From NCBI RefSeq assembly GCF_900114915.1, contig NZ_FOUS01000011.1, forward strand, positions 62,001 through 126,000: a stretch of DNA of 64,000 nt. Reading direction: 5' to 3'. Below, piece by piece: positions 33,535-42,070 of this stretch. Origin of the DNA: Bradyrhizobium sp. Rc3b (GTDB taxonomy: Bacteria; Pseudomonadota; Alphaproteobacteria; Rhizobiales; Xanthobacteraceae). Positions within the stretch are counted from its first letter, which is position 1; every line of letters begins with the position of its first letter. The notes under the pieces are model-generated. The model did not search any database. It was not told where the DNA came from and saw only the letters and a program-made list of their open reading frames with translations. A program made the position numbers and the translations under genes.

Positions 33535-34140
33535 ACAATCCATTGCGTTGCCCGACGGGCAAAACACGCGAGCCCTGGGTCAACGCGTTGTGGCAAAAAT
33601 ATTCCACTTTACCGAAATTCGGAAATCGCGTATGTGTCGCTGCATCCCGGCCCAACGAAGAGGGGCGTATCGCGATCGTCACGAACGCGGGCCGGGTGGC
33701 GGTGGACGTGGGTCACATCGGCGCTGAGGGTTTTGCAGGGCGGGCAACCGTGAGCAAGACCGTCGCGCACACGACCGGTGGGATCCGCGTACGGCAAAAT
33801 CGTGTGGTCCTGGCGCCCGGGGTCTGTGCGCCAAGTCTTGCGGTGATGTGGCGGTCCAACCGGGCACGCGCATCAGTCATCCACAAGGCGACGGGGGCAA
33901 TAGTGCAACGCTCCCCGGGGAGAGTACGACATAAGCCGTAAAGCCACTGCGCAGGGAAGGCCGGGATGCTCCGGTTGCCCTGTTATCCGCTATGCATGAA
34001 GCACACGCAATCTGCTCTTCGCATGGCGGTCGATGGAGCCAACCGGCTCCCGGCCTTCCCTGCGCCCTCTTTCAAATGAGGGTGAAGAGATGAAGCCCGC
34101 GAGGATGCGAAACTGCGCCGCGCTGTCTGCATGTCGAAAG
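33535..34140 (+). repeat. long intergenic repeat A, copy 1
   Basis: About 0.6 kb of non-coding sequence; a copy in the opposite orientation lies near 60390-60930. Shared landmarks include TTCCACTTTACCGAAATTCG, GGGGCGTATCGCGATCGTC, the ATAAGCCGTAAAGCCAC stretch and the CTGCGCCCTC end. The 3' part folds into a long hairpin: GCGCAGGGAAGGCCGGG (33949-33965) pairs perfectly with CCCGGCCTTCCCTGCGC (34049-34065), and inside it CCGCTATGC (33987-33995) pairs with GCATGGCGG (34021-34029). Confidence 0.8.
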
Positions 34141-34175
34141 CGAATAAGGAATGCTGCCACAAGCTCTATCCATCA

Positions 34176-34328
34176 CCGTCACCCTGAGGTGCGCGCACTG
34201 CGACGCGGCAGCGACGCAGTGCAAGCCTCGAAGGGGCGACGGCCCGGCTGCACCAGCTCGGCCGTTTATCCTTCGAGGCTCCGCATGCGATGCGCTCGCA
34301 TCGCACGCCTCGCACCTCAGGATGACGG
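34176..34328. repeat. intergenic repeat B, copy 1
   Basis: About 153 bp with terminal inverted repeats CCGTCACCCTGAGGTGCG and CGCACCTCAGGATGACGG, plus inner arms around CTTCGAGGCTC. The second copy is at 60216-60366, adjacent to the second copy of repeat A. Confidence 0.8.
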
Positions 34329-34438
34329 GATGGATACTGTCAGTGGGGAGAGATTGTGGATGGCTTGACTTCGCGCTCCGGCGGACAAGCCGCTCGCAAT
34401 GACGATGTTGATGCAGCTCTGCGCCAAACTCCGCTCTC

Positions 34439-34572
34439 GTGCCCCGGACGCTGCGCAGCGCCACTTCGGCGGTGCGCTGCAGAGCCGGGGCCCATGTGGC
34501 TGCGAACCGCGCGGCCCTCTGGGTCCCGGCTCTGCGCAGCAGCGTAAGAACGCTGCAGCGCGTCCGGGACAC
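34439..34572. repeat. intergenic palindromic repeat C
   Basis: About 134 bp flanked by GTGCCCCGGACGCTGCGCAG and CTGCAGCGCGTCCGGGACAC, near-perfect terminal inverted repeats, with nested CAGAGCCGGG/CCCGGCTCTG arms. It lies in the gene-free stretch before the phosphodiesterase gene. I see no second copy inside the window. Confidence 0.7.
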
Positions 34573-34703
34573 GAGACTGACAAGTCCCTCCCCCCAACCC
34601 CTCTTGCATCGGCGACAGGCCTTGTAACAAAACCGTCACGCAGCGAAACTAAACGAACCGGGGGCCGCGGGTTGCGGCCGAGCCGCCTCGCAGGGAGATT
34701 TCG

Positions 34704-36557
34704 ATGCGCCGTTCACTGGTGTTGCTGTCCGCCGGACTGACAGTGCTATCCACCGGATTTGCGTCTGCCCAGAACAACACGCCCCGCAATCTGATCCTGT
34801 TCATTCCGGACGGTCTGCGCGCGCTGAAGGTCAACCCCGACACGGCGCCCGCCATGGCCGAAATCCGCGACAAGGGCGTCAATTTCAAGAATCCGCACTC
34901 GCTATTCCCGACCTTCACCATGGCCAACGGCTCGGCGATGTCGACCGGTCACTATCTCGGCGATACCGGGGTGTTTTCCAATACGATCTGGACCAACTAC
35001 ACGTCCGTCCCGGCCGGCGACACCGTGGTCCCCTTCATCGAGAACGACGCCGTGCTCGGTGACATCGACGAGCATTTTAAGGGCGACTACCTCAACGAGG
35101 AGACCATCCTGAAGCTCGCCCGCGACAAGGGCCTCAGCACCGCCGCGATCGGCAAGGTCGGCCCGACCTATCAGTTCGACCACACCGACAAGCCCGAGAA
35201 GGCCGGCCTGCATTCGGTCGTGTTCGACGACGCCACCGGCGGCAAGAACGGGGTCGCGCTGTCGGACGAGGTAAAGGAAGCCCTGACCAAGGCCGGCCTG
35301 CCCACCACCACGCCGCCGCGCGGTGACAATTCCAAGGCGGGCGATGCCAAGACGCCCGGCACGACCGTCGCCAACGTCGCGCAGCAGGCCTATTTCGCCG
35401 ACGTCGCCACCAAGGTGGTGCTGCCGATGTTCAAGGCGCGCAACAAGCCGTTCGTGCTGGTGTTCTGGTCGCGCGACCCCGATGGCAGCCAGCACAATAC
35501 CGGCGACAGCCTCAACCAGATCATGCCCGGCATCAACGGCCCGACGTCGATGGCCGGCATCAAGAATGCCGACACCAACCTCGCCCAGCTCCGCAAGGCG
35601 CTGGACGAGCTCGGGCTTACGGCCTCGACCAACATCATTGTCTCCGCCGACCACGGCTTCTCGACCATCTCCAAGGAAAGCAAGACCAGCCCCTCGGCCA
35701 AGGTCAGCTATGACGACACGCCGAAGGATTTCCTGCCGATGGGCTTCCTAGCGCTCGACCTCGCCAAGGCGCTCGACCTGCCGCTGTTCGATCCCAACGA
35801 CAAGAACGCGAAGATCGAGGGCAACAAGCATCCCAAGGCCGGCAACGGCGTGCTCGGCAAGGATCCGGAAAAGCCCGACCTCGTCGTCGCCACCAATGGC
35901 GGCTCGGACCTCGTCTATCTCCCGAACAAGGACAAGAAGCTGGCGGCCAAGGCCATCAAGGCGCTGCTCGCGCAGGACTACGTGTCCGGCCTGTTCGTCG
36001 AGGACTCGCTCGGCCGCTTCCCCGGCACCCTGCCGCTGTCGAGCATCAATCTGCGCGGCAAGGCGGCGACGCCGACGCCGTCGATCGTCGTCAACTTCCG
36101 CTCCTATGCCAGCGATTGCGGCGAGGCGCCGACCAACTGCTCGGTGCAGGTCGCCGACACCGTGCTGCGCCAGGGCCAGGGCATGCATGGCAGCTTCAGC
36201 CGCGGCGACACCATGAACTTCATGGCGGCGATCGGCCCGGACTTCAAAGCCGGCTTCGTCGACGAGCTGCCGGTCAGCAATGCCGACGTCGGCATGACGG
36301 CCGCCCGGCTGATGGGCCTAAGCGCGACACAGAAAGGAGAGCTGGCCGGCCGCGTGATGTCGGAAGCCATGCCCAACGGCACCGTACCGAAGGCTTATGC
36401 CGGCACGATGAAGTCCAAGCCCGCGGAGGGCGGCCTGACCACCGTGCTGAACTTCCAGCGCGTCGGCAGCCAGCGCTATTTCGACGCCGCCGGCTTCCCG
36501 GGCCGCACGCTCGGCCTCGAGCCGGACGGCGGCAAACAAAAAACGGCGGGGAAATAA
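34704..36557 (+). CDS. Secreted type I phosphodiesterase / nucleotide pyrophosphatase-like protein (alkaline phosphatase superfamily)
   Basis: A 617-residue exported enzyme, signal peptide MRRSLVLLSAGLTVLSTGFASAQ. The alkaline-phosphatase fold is indicated by FIPDGLR (metal ligand Asp36), FPTFTMANGSAMSTG with the probable nucleophile Thr72, the middle motif WSRDPDGSQHNTGD, and SADHGF near the second metal site. These enzymes hydrolyse phosphodiesters or phosphomonoesters in the periplasm or outside the cell. Isolated on its strand, it is preceded by about 130 bp without features after repeat C. The substrate is unknown; nucleotides or phospholipid headgroups are possible. Confidence 0.82.
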   Translation: MRRSLVLLSAGLTVLSTGFASAQNNTPRNLILFIPDGLRALKVNPDTAPAMAEIRDKGVNFKNPHSLFPTFTMANGSAMSTGHYLGDTGVFSNTIWTNYTSVPAGDTVVPFIENDAVLGDIDEHFKGDYLNEETILKLARDKGLSTAAIGKVGPTYQFDHTDKPEKAGLHSVVFDDATGGKNGVALSDEVKEALTKAGLPTTTPPRGDNSKAGDAKTPGTTVANVAQQAYFADVATKVVLPMFKARNKPFVLVFWSRDPDGSQHNTGDSLNQIMPGINGPTSMAGIKNADTNLAQLRKALDELGLTASTNIIVSADHGFSTISKESKTSPSAKVSYDDTPKDFLPMGFLALDLAKALDLPLFDPNDKNAKIEGNKHPKAGNGVLGKDPEKPDLVVATNGGSDLVYLPNKDKKLAAKAIKALLAQDYVSGLFVEDSLGRFPGTLPLSSINLRGKAATPTPSIVVNFRSYASDCGEAPTNCSVQVADTVLRQGQGMHGSFSRGDTMNFMAAIGPDFKAGFVDELPVSNADVGMTAARLMGLSATQKGELAGRVMSEAMPNGTVPKAYAGTMKSKPAEGGLTTVLNFQRVGSQRYFDAAGFPGRTLGLEPDGGKQKTAGK

Positions 36558-36567
36558 CCCCGCCGTT
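36542..36567 (-). terminator. terminator overlapping the phosphodiesterase stop codon
   Basis: AACGGCGGGG (36542-36551), loop AAATAA, CCCCGCCGTT (36558-36567). The loop contains the stop codon TAA at 36555. Read on the minus strand the stem is followed by a T-rich run, so it mainly ends transcription of the gene at 36597-37169. Confidence 0.75.
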
Positions 36568-36596
36568 CAAATGCTCCTCGTCAGAGGCGCGAAATC

Positions 36597-37169
36597 TTAC
36601 ATGCCGATGTCGAAAACGTTCGGCAATTGGCCCGCCAGGGGCAGCGCGGTGGCGCCGAGGAAGGTCGCCACCATCGCCATCAGGCGGCGGTTGTTGTGGC
36701 GCTTACCGCGCATCTGGCCGGCGATCCACTCCAGCATCTCGCTGTTGACCTTGGAGGCATAGGACGGGGCCCAGCTCTCGATCTCGGCATCGGCCGACAG
36801 CGCGACGCTGCGCGGCGGCACTTTCAGGCCCGAGGCGCTTGCAGCATAGTGTGCCACCGCCTTGGCGAGCAAATCATCGAAGCGGCCGCCATCGGTGCGT
36901 TCAGTCGCGGCCTCGTTGATCTCGAACAGGACCTCGGCCTCAGCGCGGCTGACCGGCTGGTCGTTGACGGCGGTGGCGGTGAGGATGCGCGTGCACCAGG
37001 CGGTGTCATCGGCATCAAGCGAGCGGGAGAAATGGACCCGGCCCTTGGTGGTCGGGCCTTCGCCCGTGATCACGCCGTCGCGCACGATGGAGAGTGCATG
37101 GGCCGCGGTATCGCGGCAGGACGGTTCAAGGGACGGCGACTCAGCAGAGTTAGGCGCAGCGGCAGACAT
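36597..37169 (-). CDS. Conserved hypothetical protein
   Basis: A 190-residue protein beginning MSAAAPNSAESPSLEPSC. It is helical and charged, with a hydrophobic stretch near the C-terminus (NNRRLMAMVATFLGATALPLAGQLP) that could be a membrane helix. I recognise no domain. It converges with the phosphodiesterase gene. Confidence 0.6.
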   Translation of the reverse strand: MSAAAPNSAESPSLEPSCRDTAAHALSIVRDGVITGEGPTTKGRVHFSRSLDADDTAWCTRILTATAVNDQPVSRAEAEVLFEINEAATERTDGGRFDDLLAKAVAHYAASASGLKVPPRSVALSADAEIESWAPSYASKVNSEMLEWIAGQMRGKRHNNRRLMAMVATFLGATALPLAGQLPNVFDIGM

Positions 37170-37561
37170 AGTTCACTTCCAGATTTCTTCTGATCGGCCA
37201 GCATTTTCATGCCGGCGTAAAGGGGTGGTTAACGATTCGATACGGGGATCGCGACTTTTCTAGATGGTTGCCAATTGGTCGCTGTCAGGACCGTTTTGGT
37301 TCTAGACGCGCCGGGCGGGCGTGATGGAAGTCATAAAAGGCATTATCGGGGCGAGCGAGACCGTGTGACCCCGGGTGGAGCTGTTTCGCCGCAGGTGCGG
37401 GTGTAACAATAAGTTGCTAGAAAATCGGCCCTTCAAGGAAGGAATTCACATTTTACTTTAACCGGTTCAGTTGGCGTTCACTTGGCGTTGTAAGACCCCT
37501 ATAATGAGGGGAACGGCCACAGACAAATTCTCCAGTATATTCAATGTGATGAGGTAGAACC
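37170..37561. other. promoter region of the peroxiredoxin gene
   Basis: About 390 bp with no gene. The last 100 bp before the peroxiredoxin start hold the direct repeat TTGGCGTT at 37471-37478 and 37482-37489 and a -10-like TATAAT at 37500-37505 in a CCCCTATAATGAGGGG inverted repeat. Confidence 0.45.
37477..37505 (+). promoter_or_regulatory. probable promoter of the peroxiredoxin gene
   Basis: TTCACT (37477-37482), 17 bp, TATAAT (37500-37505). The -35 box is weak (4 of 6 positions match) but overlaps the TTGGCGTT direct repeat, suggesting that an activator helps. It lies 57 bp before the start codon. Confidence 0.45.
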
Positions 37562-38221
37562 ATGACACTCCCGATCGGCACCACCGCACCCGACTTCGAA
37601 GCCGAGACCACCGAAGGGAAGATCAAGTTCCACGACTGGATCGGCAACAACTGGGCGCTCTTGTTCTCGCACCCCAAGGACTTCACGCCGGTTTGCACGA
37701 CCGAGCTCGGCGCGCTCGCCAAGCTGAAGCCGGAATTCGACAAGCGCGGCGTCAAGCTGATGGGCCTCTCGGTCGATCCGGTCGACCGCCATGCCAAATG
37801 GTCGGAAGACATCAAGGAGACGCAAGGCGCGGCCCCGAACTATCCGATGATCGGCGACACCGATTACAACGTCTCGAAGCTCTACGGCATGCTGCCGGCC
37901 GCGATCTCAGGCGATCCCCTCACCCGCACCGCCGCCGACAACCAGACCGTCCGCAACGTCTTCATCGTCGGGCCGGACAAGAAGATCAAGCTGGTGCTGG
38001 TCTATCCGATGACGACGGGCCGGAACTTCCAGGAGATCCTGCGCGTGATCGACTCGCTGCAGCTTACCGCCAAGCATCGCGTCGCGACGCCGGCCGACTG
38101 GAACCAGGGCGAGGACGTGATCATCGCAGGCTCGGTCTCCAATGACGAGGCCAAGACGATCTACCCGCAGGGCTGGAAGGAGCCGAAGCCCTACATCCGC
38201 ATCGTGCCGCAGCCGAAGTAA
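37562..38221 (+). CDS. 1-Cys peroxiredoxin (Prx6 family)
   Basis: A 219-residue thiol peroxidase with the peroxidatic Cys45 in PKDFTPVCTTELG and the C-terminal Prx6-type extension (GWKEPKPYIRIVPQPK). No resolving cysteine is apparent, consistent with the 1-Cys class. It reduces hydrogen peroxide and organic peroxides in the cytoplasm. The upstream region has a promoter-like TATAAT. A dispersed repeat starts 9 bp after its stop codon. Confidence 0.92.
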   Translation: MTLPIGTTAPDFEAETTEGKIKFHDWIGNNWALLFSHPKDFTPVCTTELGALAKLKPEFDKRGVKLMGLSVDPVDRHAKWSEDIKETQGAAPNYPMIGDTDYNVSKLYGMLPAAISGDPLTRTAADNQTVRNVFIVGPDKKIKLVLVYPMTTGRNFQEILRVIDSLQLTAKHRVATPADWNQGEDVIIAGSVSNDEAKTIYPQGWKEPKPYIRIVPQPK

Positions 38222-38230
38222 CAACGAACT

Positions 38231-38331
38231 GTCATTCCGGGGCGGTGCGAAGCACCGAACTATGGTGCGCACTTGCGCACCTGAGGATCTCGAGATCCCG
38301 GGTCTGGTCCTTCGGACCATCCCGGGATGAC
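38231..38331. repeat. 101-bp intergenic repeat E, copy 1
   Basis: Starts GTCATTCCGGGGCGG and ends CATCCCGGGATGAC; internal hairpins are GGTGCGAAGCACC and GGTCCTTCGGACC. A second copy of exactly the same length, in the same orientation, is at 56286-56386. It fills the gap between the converging peroxiredoxin and chemotaxis-receptor genes. Confidence 0.8.
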
Positions 38332-38344
38332 GGTGCAGCCAGCG

Positions 38345-40069
38345 TCAGGCCGCCCGCACGCGGTCCAGAAAACCGTCGACCTCGGCCTTCAGATGCAGGC
38401 TCTCGCCGGACAGCGCCTGGGCCGAGGCGAACATCCGGCTCGAGGTCTCGCCGGTCTCGCTGGCGCCCTTGGCGGCGTGGCGGACATTGACGGCGACATC
38501 GGCCGTGCCCGAGACCGCGGCGCGAACGCTTGCCACGATGTTGTGGGTCGCGCTTTTCTGCTGCTCGACCGCCGCCGAGATCGAGCCGGCGATGCCGCTG
38601 ATGCGCTCGATGGTCTGGCCGATCGCCTTGATGGCGGCGACCGATTCCTCGGTCGCAAGCTGCATGCTGGCGATCTGGTTCGAGATTTCGTCGGTCGCCT
38701 TGGCGGTCTGGCCGGCCAGCGTCTTGACCTCCTGGGCCACCACCGCGAAGCCGCGACCGGCATCGCCCGCGCGCGCGGCCTCGATGGTGGCGTTCAGCGC
38801 CAACAAATTGGTCTGCTCGGCGATCGAGGTGATCAGCTTGACGACATCGCCGATGCGGGCGCCCGCCTCGGAGAGCTGCGCGATGCGCTGATCGGTCGCC
38901 TCGGCCTGCTGCACCGCCTCGGCGGAAATCTGGTTGGACTCCTGCACGCGGCGGGTGATCTCGGAGATCGATTGAGACAGCTCGTCCGAGGCCGACGCCG
39001 CCGAACGCACGTGCTCGGAGGCGTTTTCGGACGCGCCTGCCGACTGCGCCGACAGGTCGGCCGTGGAGCGCGCGACATCGGTCAGCTGCCGCGCGGCGCG
39101 CTCGAACTCGCCTGACGACGCCAGCACCTTGTCGAGGATGCCGCCGACGCTGCCGCGGAACTCCTCGACGAAGCTGCGCAGGTCTGATTTGCGCTGCTCG
39201 GCCGCCGCAGCCGTGGCGGCCGCCTGCTCGCTGCGCATGCGCGCCCGCTCCAGCGAATTGCTCCTGAACACTGCGACGGTGCGGGCGATCTCGCCGATCT
39301 CGTCGGCGCGATCCTCGCATTCGATCGCAACGTCGCTCTGGCCGTTGGCAAGCGCGGTGAGCGAGTGCGTGACCGAGGTGAGCGGCCGGGTGATGCGGCG
39401 GACGACCAGCAGGGTCAGGACCAGCACCAGAAGCGCGGCGAGGCCCGCGGCCGCTGCCATGCTCTCGATCGCCTGGGCCAGCATGCTCTCGTACTGGATC
39501 ATGGGGATGCCGACGTAGAGAATGCCGACGACCTTGCCGGCCGCGTCCGCGATCGGGAAATAGGCGGTCATGAACGATTTGCCGAACAGCGTGGCCGGCC
39601 CCTTATAGGCCTCGCCACGGCGCAGCGGCGCCTGCCCCGGATGATCGGCGGCAAGCTGGGTGCCGACGGCCCGGTCGCCGTTTTCCTTTTTCACATTGGT
39701 GGAACGTCGCACGAACTGCCCGCTCGCATCGTCGAACACGAACAGGGTCGCATTGCCGCCGACATAGGACACCGCGCGATCGACGATGGCGTGGTCCTTG
39801 AACTCGGGCATCTTGGGGATCTCGGCGCGCGCCACCGTGCCATCCTTCATCGTAATCTTGGCGGCCGGAACGGTCTCGGTAAAGGCCAGCGCCAGCGTAC
39901 GGAGGTTGACCTCGATGTCGCGCAACGCGCGATCGTTGAAGGCGGATGTCAGCGACCAATAGCCGACGCCGACCACGAGCGCGGTGTTCACGCCGATCAG
40001 CAGCACGGCACATAGAACGGCCTTCGTGCCGAGCTTGAACTGCGGCAAGAACTTCAGAATCTTGGACAT
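38345..40069 (-). CDS. Methyl-accepting chemotaxis protein
   Basis: A 574-residue receptor. The N-terminal helix is at about 17-39, the periplasmic Cache-type sensor at about 40-200 (with GKSFMTAYFPIADAAGKVVG), the second helix at about 203-223, then a HAMP domain and a long cytoplasmic coiled coil. The signalling hairpin tip EQTNLLALNATIEAARAGD is perfect. The cytoplasmic tail lacks the CheR/CheB-docking pentapeptide. It converges with the peroxiredoxin gene. The ligand is unknown; Cache domains of this kind often bind small organic acids. Confidence 0.9.
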   Translation of the reverse strand: MSKILKFLPQFKLGTKAVLCAVLLIGVNTALVVGVGYWSLTSAFNDRALRDIEVNLRTLALAFTETVPAAKITMKDGTVARAEIPKMPEFKDHAIVDRAVSYVGGNATLFVFDDASGQFVRRSTNVKKENGDRAVGTQLAADHPGQAPLRRGEAYKGPATLFGKSFMTAYFPIADAAGKVVGILYVGIPMIQYESMLAQAIESMAAAAGLAALLVLVLTLLVVRRITRPLTSVTHSLTALANGQSDVAIECEDRADEIGEIARTVAVFRSNSLERARMRSEQAAATAAAAEQRKSDLRSFVEEFRGSVGGILDKVLASSGEFERAARQLTDVARSTADLSAQSAGASENASEHVRSAASASDELSQSISEITRRVQESNQISAEAVQQAEATDQRIAQLSEAGARIGDVVKLITSIAEQTNLLALNATIEAARAGDAGRGFAVVAQEVKTLAGQTAKATDEISNQIASMQLATEESVAAIKAIGQTIERISGIAGSISAAVEQQKSATHNIVASVRAAVSGTADVAVNVRHAAKGASETGETSSRMFASAQALSGESLHLKAEVDGFLDRVRAA

Positions 40070-40184
40070 GAATGGAACAACCCCCGTAATTCCTGCATAA
40101 TGGTGCAGTCGGCTTACGGCCGCATTAACGACAGTTCACACCGCCGCGCGCGGCATGGTTTCCAAATCGTAAACGAGGACGCCC

Positions 40185-41627
40185 CTGACCACGCCGAGCG
40201 CGCCTGTCATCGTCTGGTTTCGCGATGACCTTCGTCTGTCCGACCATCCCGCCCTCCATGCTGCCGCGACAACCGGTGCGCCGGTGGTCTGCCTCTATGT
40301 GCTCGACGACGCTGTCGGGCGCCCGCCGGGCAGCGCAGCACGCTGGTGGCTGGCGCAGTCGTTGCGGGCGCTTGGCGCCGAGATTGCCACGCGCGGCGGA
40401 TCGCTGATCCTGCGCAGGGGACCGGCGGCCAAGGTCGTCGCAGAATTGGCCCGCGAAAGCGGTGCCCGCGCCGTCTACTGGAATGGAATTGCGCAGGCGC
40501 CGCATCAGGCGGTTGAGCGGCAGCTCGAAGCCGCACTGGCAAAGCTTGGCATCGACTCGCAAAGCTTCCCCGGCGATCTCCTCGTCCCACCCTCGGCGAT
40601 CCGCAACAAGGAGGGCCGGGGCTTGCGCGTGTTCACGCCGTTCTGGCGGCGCGTGCTGTCGCTCGGCGATCCACCCAAGCCCTTGCCTGCGCCGAAGCAG
40701 CTGCGCCCTGGTCCAAAGATCGCCAGCGATCGGCTTGAAAGCTGGCAGCTCGAGCCGACCAGCCCGGATTGGGCGGGCGGCCTGCGCGAGACATGGACCC
40801 CGGGCGAAGCCTCCGCGCGGGCACGCCTGCGCGACTTCCTCAAGCACACCGCGCGCCGCTATGTCGGCGATCGCGACCGGCCGGATCGGGACGGCACCTC
40901 AAGCCTGTCACCGCATCTGCGCTTCGGCGAACTCAGCCCGCGCCAGGTCTGGCACGCGGCGCGCTTCGCCGCGGATGAAGATCCGGCGCTCGGGCCGGGC
41001 ATCGACAAATTCCTGAGCGAGCTCGGCTGGCGCGAATTCTGCCGTCACCTGCTCCACGATCATCCGGACCTCGCGAGCGAAAACCTGCAGACGAACTTCG
41101 ACGGCTTCCCCTGGAAACGCGATCCCAAGGCGCTCGCCGCCTGGCGGCGCGGCCGCACCGGCTATCCGATCGTCGATGCCGGTCTGCGCGAGCTCTGGCA
41201 CACCGGGGTGATGCACAACCGGGTCCGGATGGTGGTGGCGTCGTTCCTGGTCAAGCACCTCTTGATCGACTGGCGCGAGGGCGAAGCCTGGTTCTGGGAC
41301 ACGCTGGTCGACGCGGATGCCGGCAGCAATCCCGCCAACTGGCAATGGGTCGCCGGCTGCGGCGCCGACGCGGCGCCCTATTTCCGCGTGTTCAATCCGC
41401 AGCTCCAGGGCGAGAAGTTCGATCCGGATGGAACCTACGTTCGGCGCTGGGTGCCGGAGTTGAAGGACATGCCGACCAAGCTGATCCACCGGCCCTGGCA
41501 GGCGACGCCAATCGAGCTTGCGAGCGCGGGCATCACGCTCGGCAAGACCTATCCGCAGCCGCTCGTCGATCATGCCAAGGGACGCGAGCGTGCGCTCGCC
41601 GCCTACGCAAAGATCCGCAAAGGTTGA
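40185..41627 (+). CDS. phrB: Deoxyribodipyrimidine photolyase with a non-standard CTG start
   Basis: A class I CPD photolyase of about 480 residues. The N-terminal antenna domain begins VIVWFRDDLRLSDHPALHAA, and the catalytic C-terminal half has the expected LGWREFCRHLL, NRVRMVVASFLVKHLLIDW and GSNPANWQWVAGCG motifs for FAD binding and electron transfer. It repairs pyrimidine dimers in blue light. The conserved VWFRDDLR lies upstream of the first ATG/GTG/TTG in frame (GTG 40284), and the only codon able to begin it is CTG at 40185, which gives MTTPSAPVIVW and has GAGGA at 40174-40178. The in-frame stop at 40170 rules out anything further upstream. Confidence 0.85.
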   Translation: MTTPSAPVIVWFRDDLRLSDHPALHAAATTGAPVVCLYVLDDAVGRPPGSAARWWLAQSLRALGAEIATRGGSLILRRGPAAKVVAELARESGARAVYWNGIAQAPHQAVERQLEAALAKLGIDSQSFPGDLLVPPSAIRNKEGRGLRVFTPFWRRVLSLGDPPKPLPAPKQLRPGPKIASDRLESWQLEPTSPDWAGGLRETWTPGEASARARLRDFLKHTARRYVGDRDRPDRDGTSSLSPHLRFGELSPRQVWHAARFAADEDPALGPGIDKFLSELGWREFCRHLLHDHPDLASENLQTNFDGFPWKRDPKALAAWRRGRTGYPIVDAGLRELWHTGVMHNRVRMVVASFLVKHLLIDWREGEAWFWDTLVDADAGSNPANWQWVAGCGADAAPYFRVFNPQLQGEKFDPDGTYVRRWVPELKDMPTKLIHRPWQATPIELASAGITLGKTYPQPLVDHAKGRERALAAYAKIRKG

Positions 41628-41693
41628 GCGCTGCTTTGACACAATTTCGAAACCCGCTATCGTCATCACTCCAATCAAACCGCGGGGGACGCA

Positions 41694-42011
41694 ATGGACG
41701 ACGACAAGCCGATCACCGAACAGGCGATGGAGACGATCACCACAGCCGTGGAAGCGACCAAGGACGCGGCGGTCACCGCCGTCAAGAAGGTCAGGAAAGC
41801 CGCCAAGAAGGTCGCGAAGAAAGTAGCGCCGAAGAAGGCCTCCAAGAAGAAGGCCAAGAAAGCCTCGAAGAAGAGTTCGAAGAAGGCTGCAAAGAAGTCG
41901 TCGAAGAAGGCGGCCAAGAAAACTGCAAAGAAGGCCGCGAAGAAGACCGCCAAGACAACGGCCAAGAAAGCCACCAAGTCGAAAAAGAAGGCTCGGAAGG
42001 CCAAGCGCTGA
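41694..42011 (+). CDS. Histone H1-like lysine/alanine-rich protein
   Basis: A 105-residue basic protein. An acidic N-terminus (MDDDKPITEQAMETITTAVE) is followed by about 75 residues made almost entirely of Lys, Ala, Ser and Thr in KKAAKK and KKSSKK patterns, ending RKAKR. Such tails resemble eukaryotic histone H1 and bacterial AlgP/HC1-like DNA-binding proteins. It probably binds DNA or RNA by charge. It is followed by a strong terminator hairpin. Confidence 0.75.
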   Translation: MDDDKPITEQAMETITTAVEATKDAAVTAVKKVRKAAKKVAKKVAPKKASKKKAKKASKKSSKKAAKKSSKKAAKKTAKKAAKKTAKTTAKKATKSKKKARKAKR

Positions 42012-42028
42012 TCGGGGCGCTCGAGCAG

Positions 42029-42056
42029 GTCTCCGGGTGCGTGCGCGCCCGGAGAC
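42029..42056. terminator. terminator hairpin after the histone-like gene
   Basis: GTCTCCGGG (42029-42037) and CCCGGAGAC (42048-42056), a perfect 9-bp stem with a 10-base loop. Located between the converging histone-like gene and the gene ending at 42071. Confidence 0.7.
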
Positions 42057-42070
42057 AAGCCCGGGATACC

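Noticed and set aside
33444..33941. Open frame of 165 codons in repeat A, with a partly matching frame in the second copy
   Set aside because: Both copies share KxSTLPKFG and EGRIAIVT segments in the same frame, but the frames diverge by frameshift soon after, begin and end at different places and lack ribosome-binding sites; the conserved feature is the sequence and hairpin rather than a protein.
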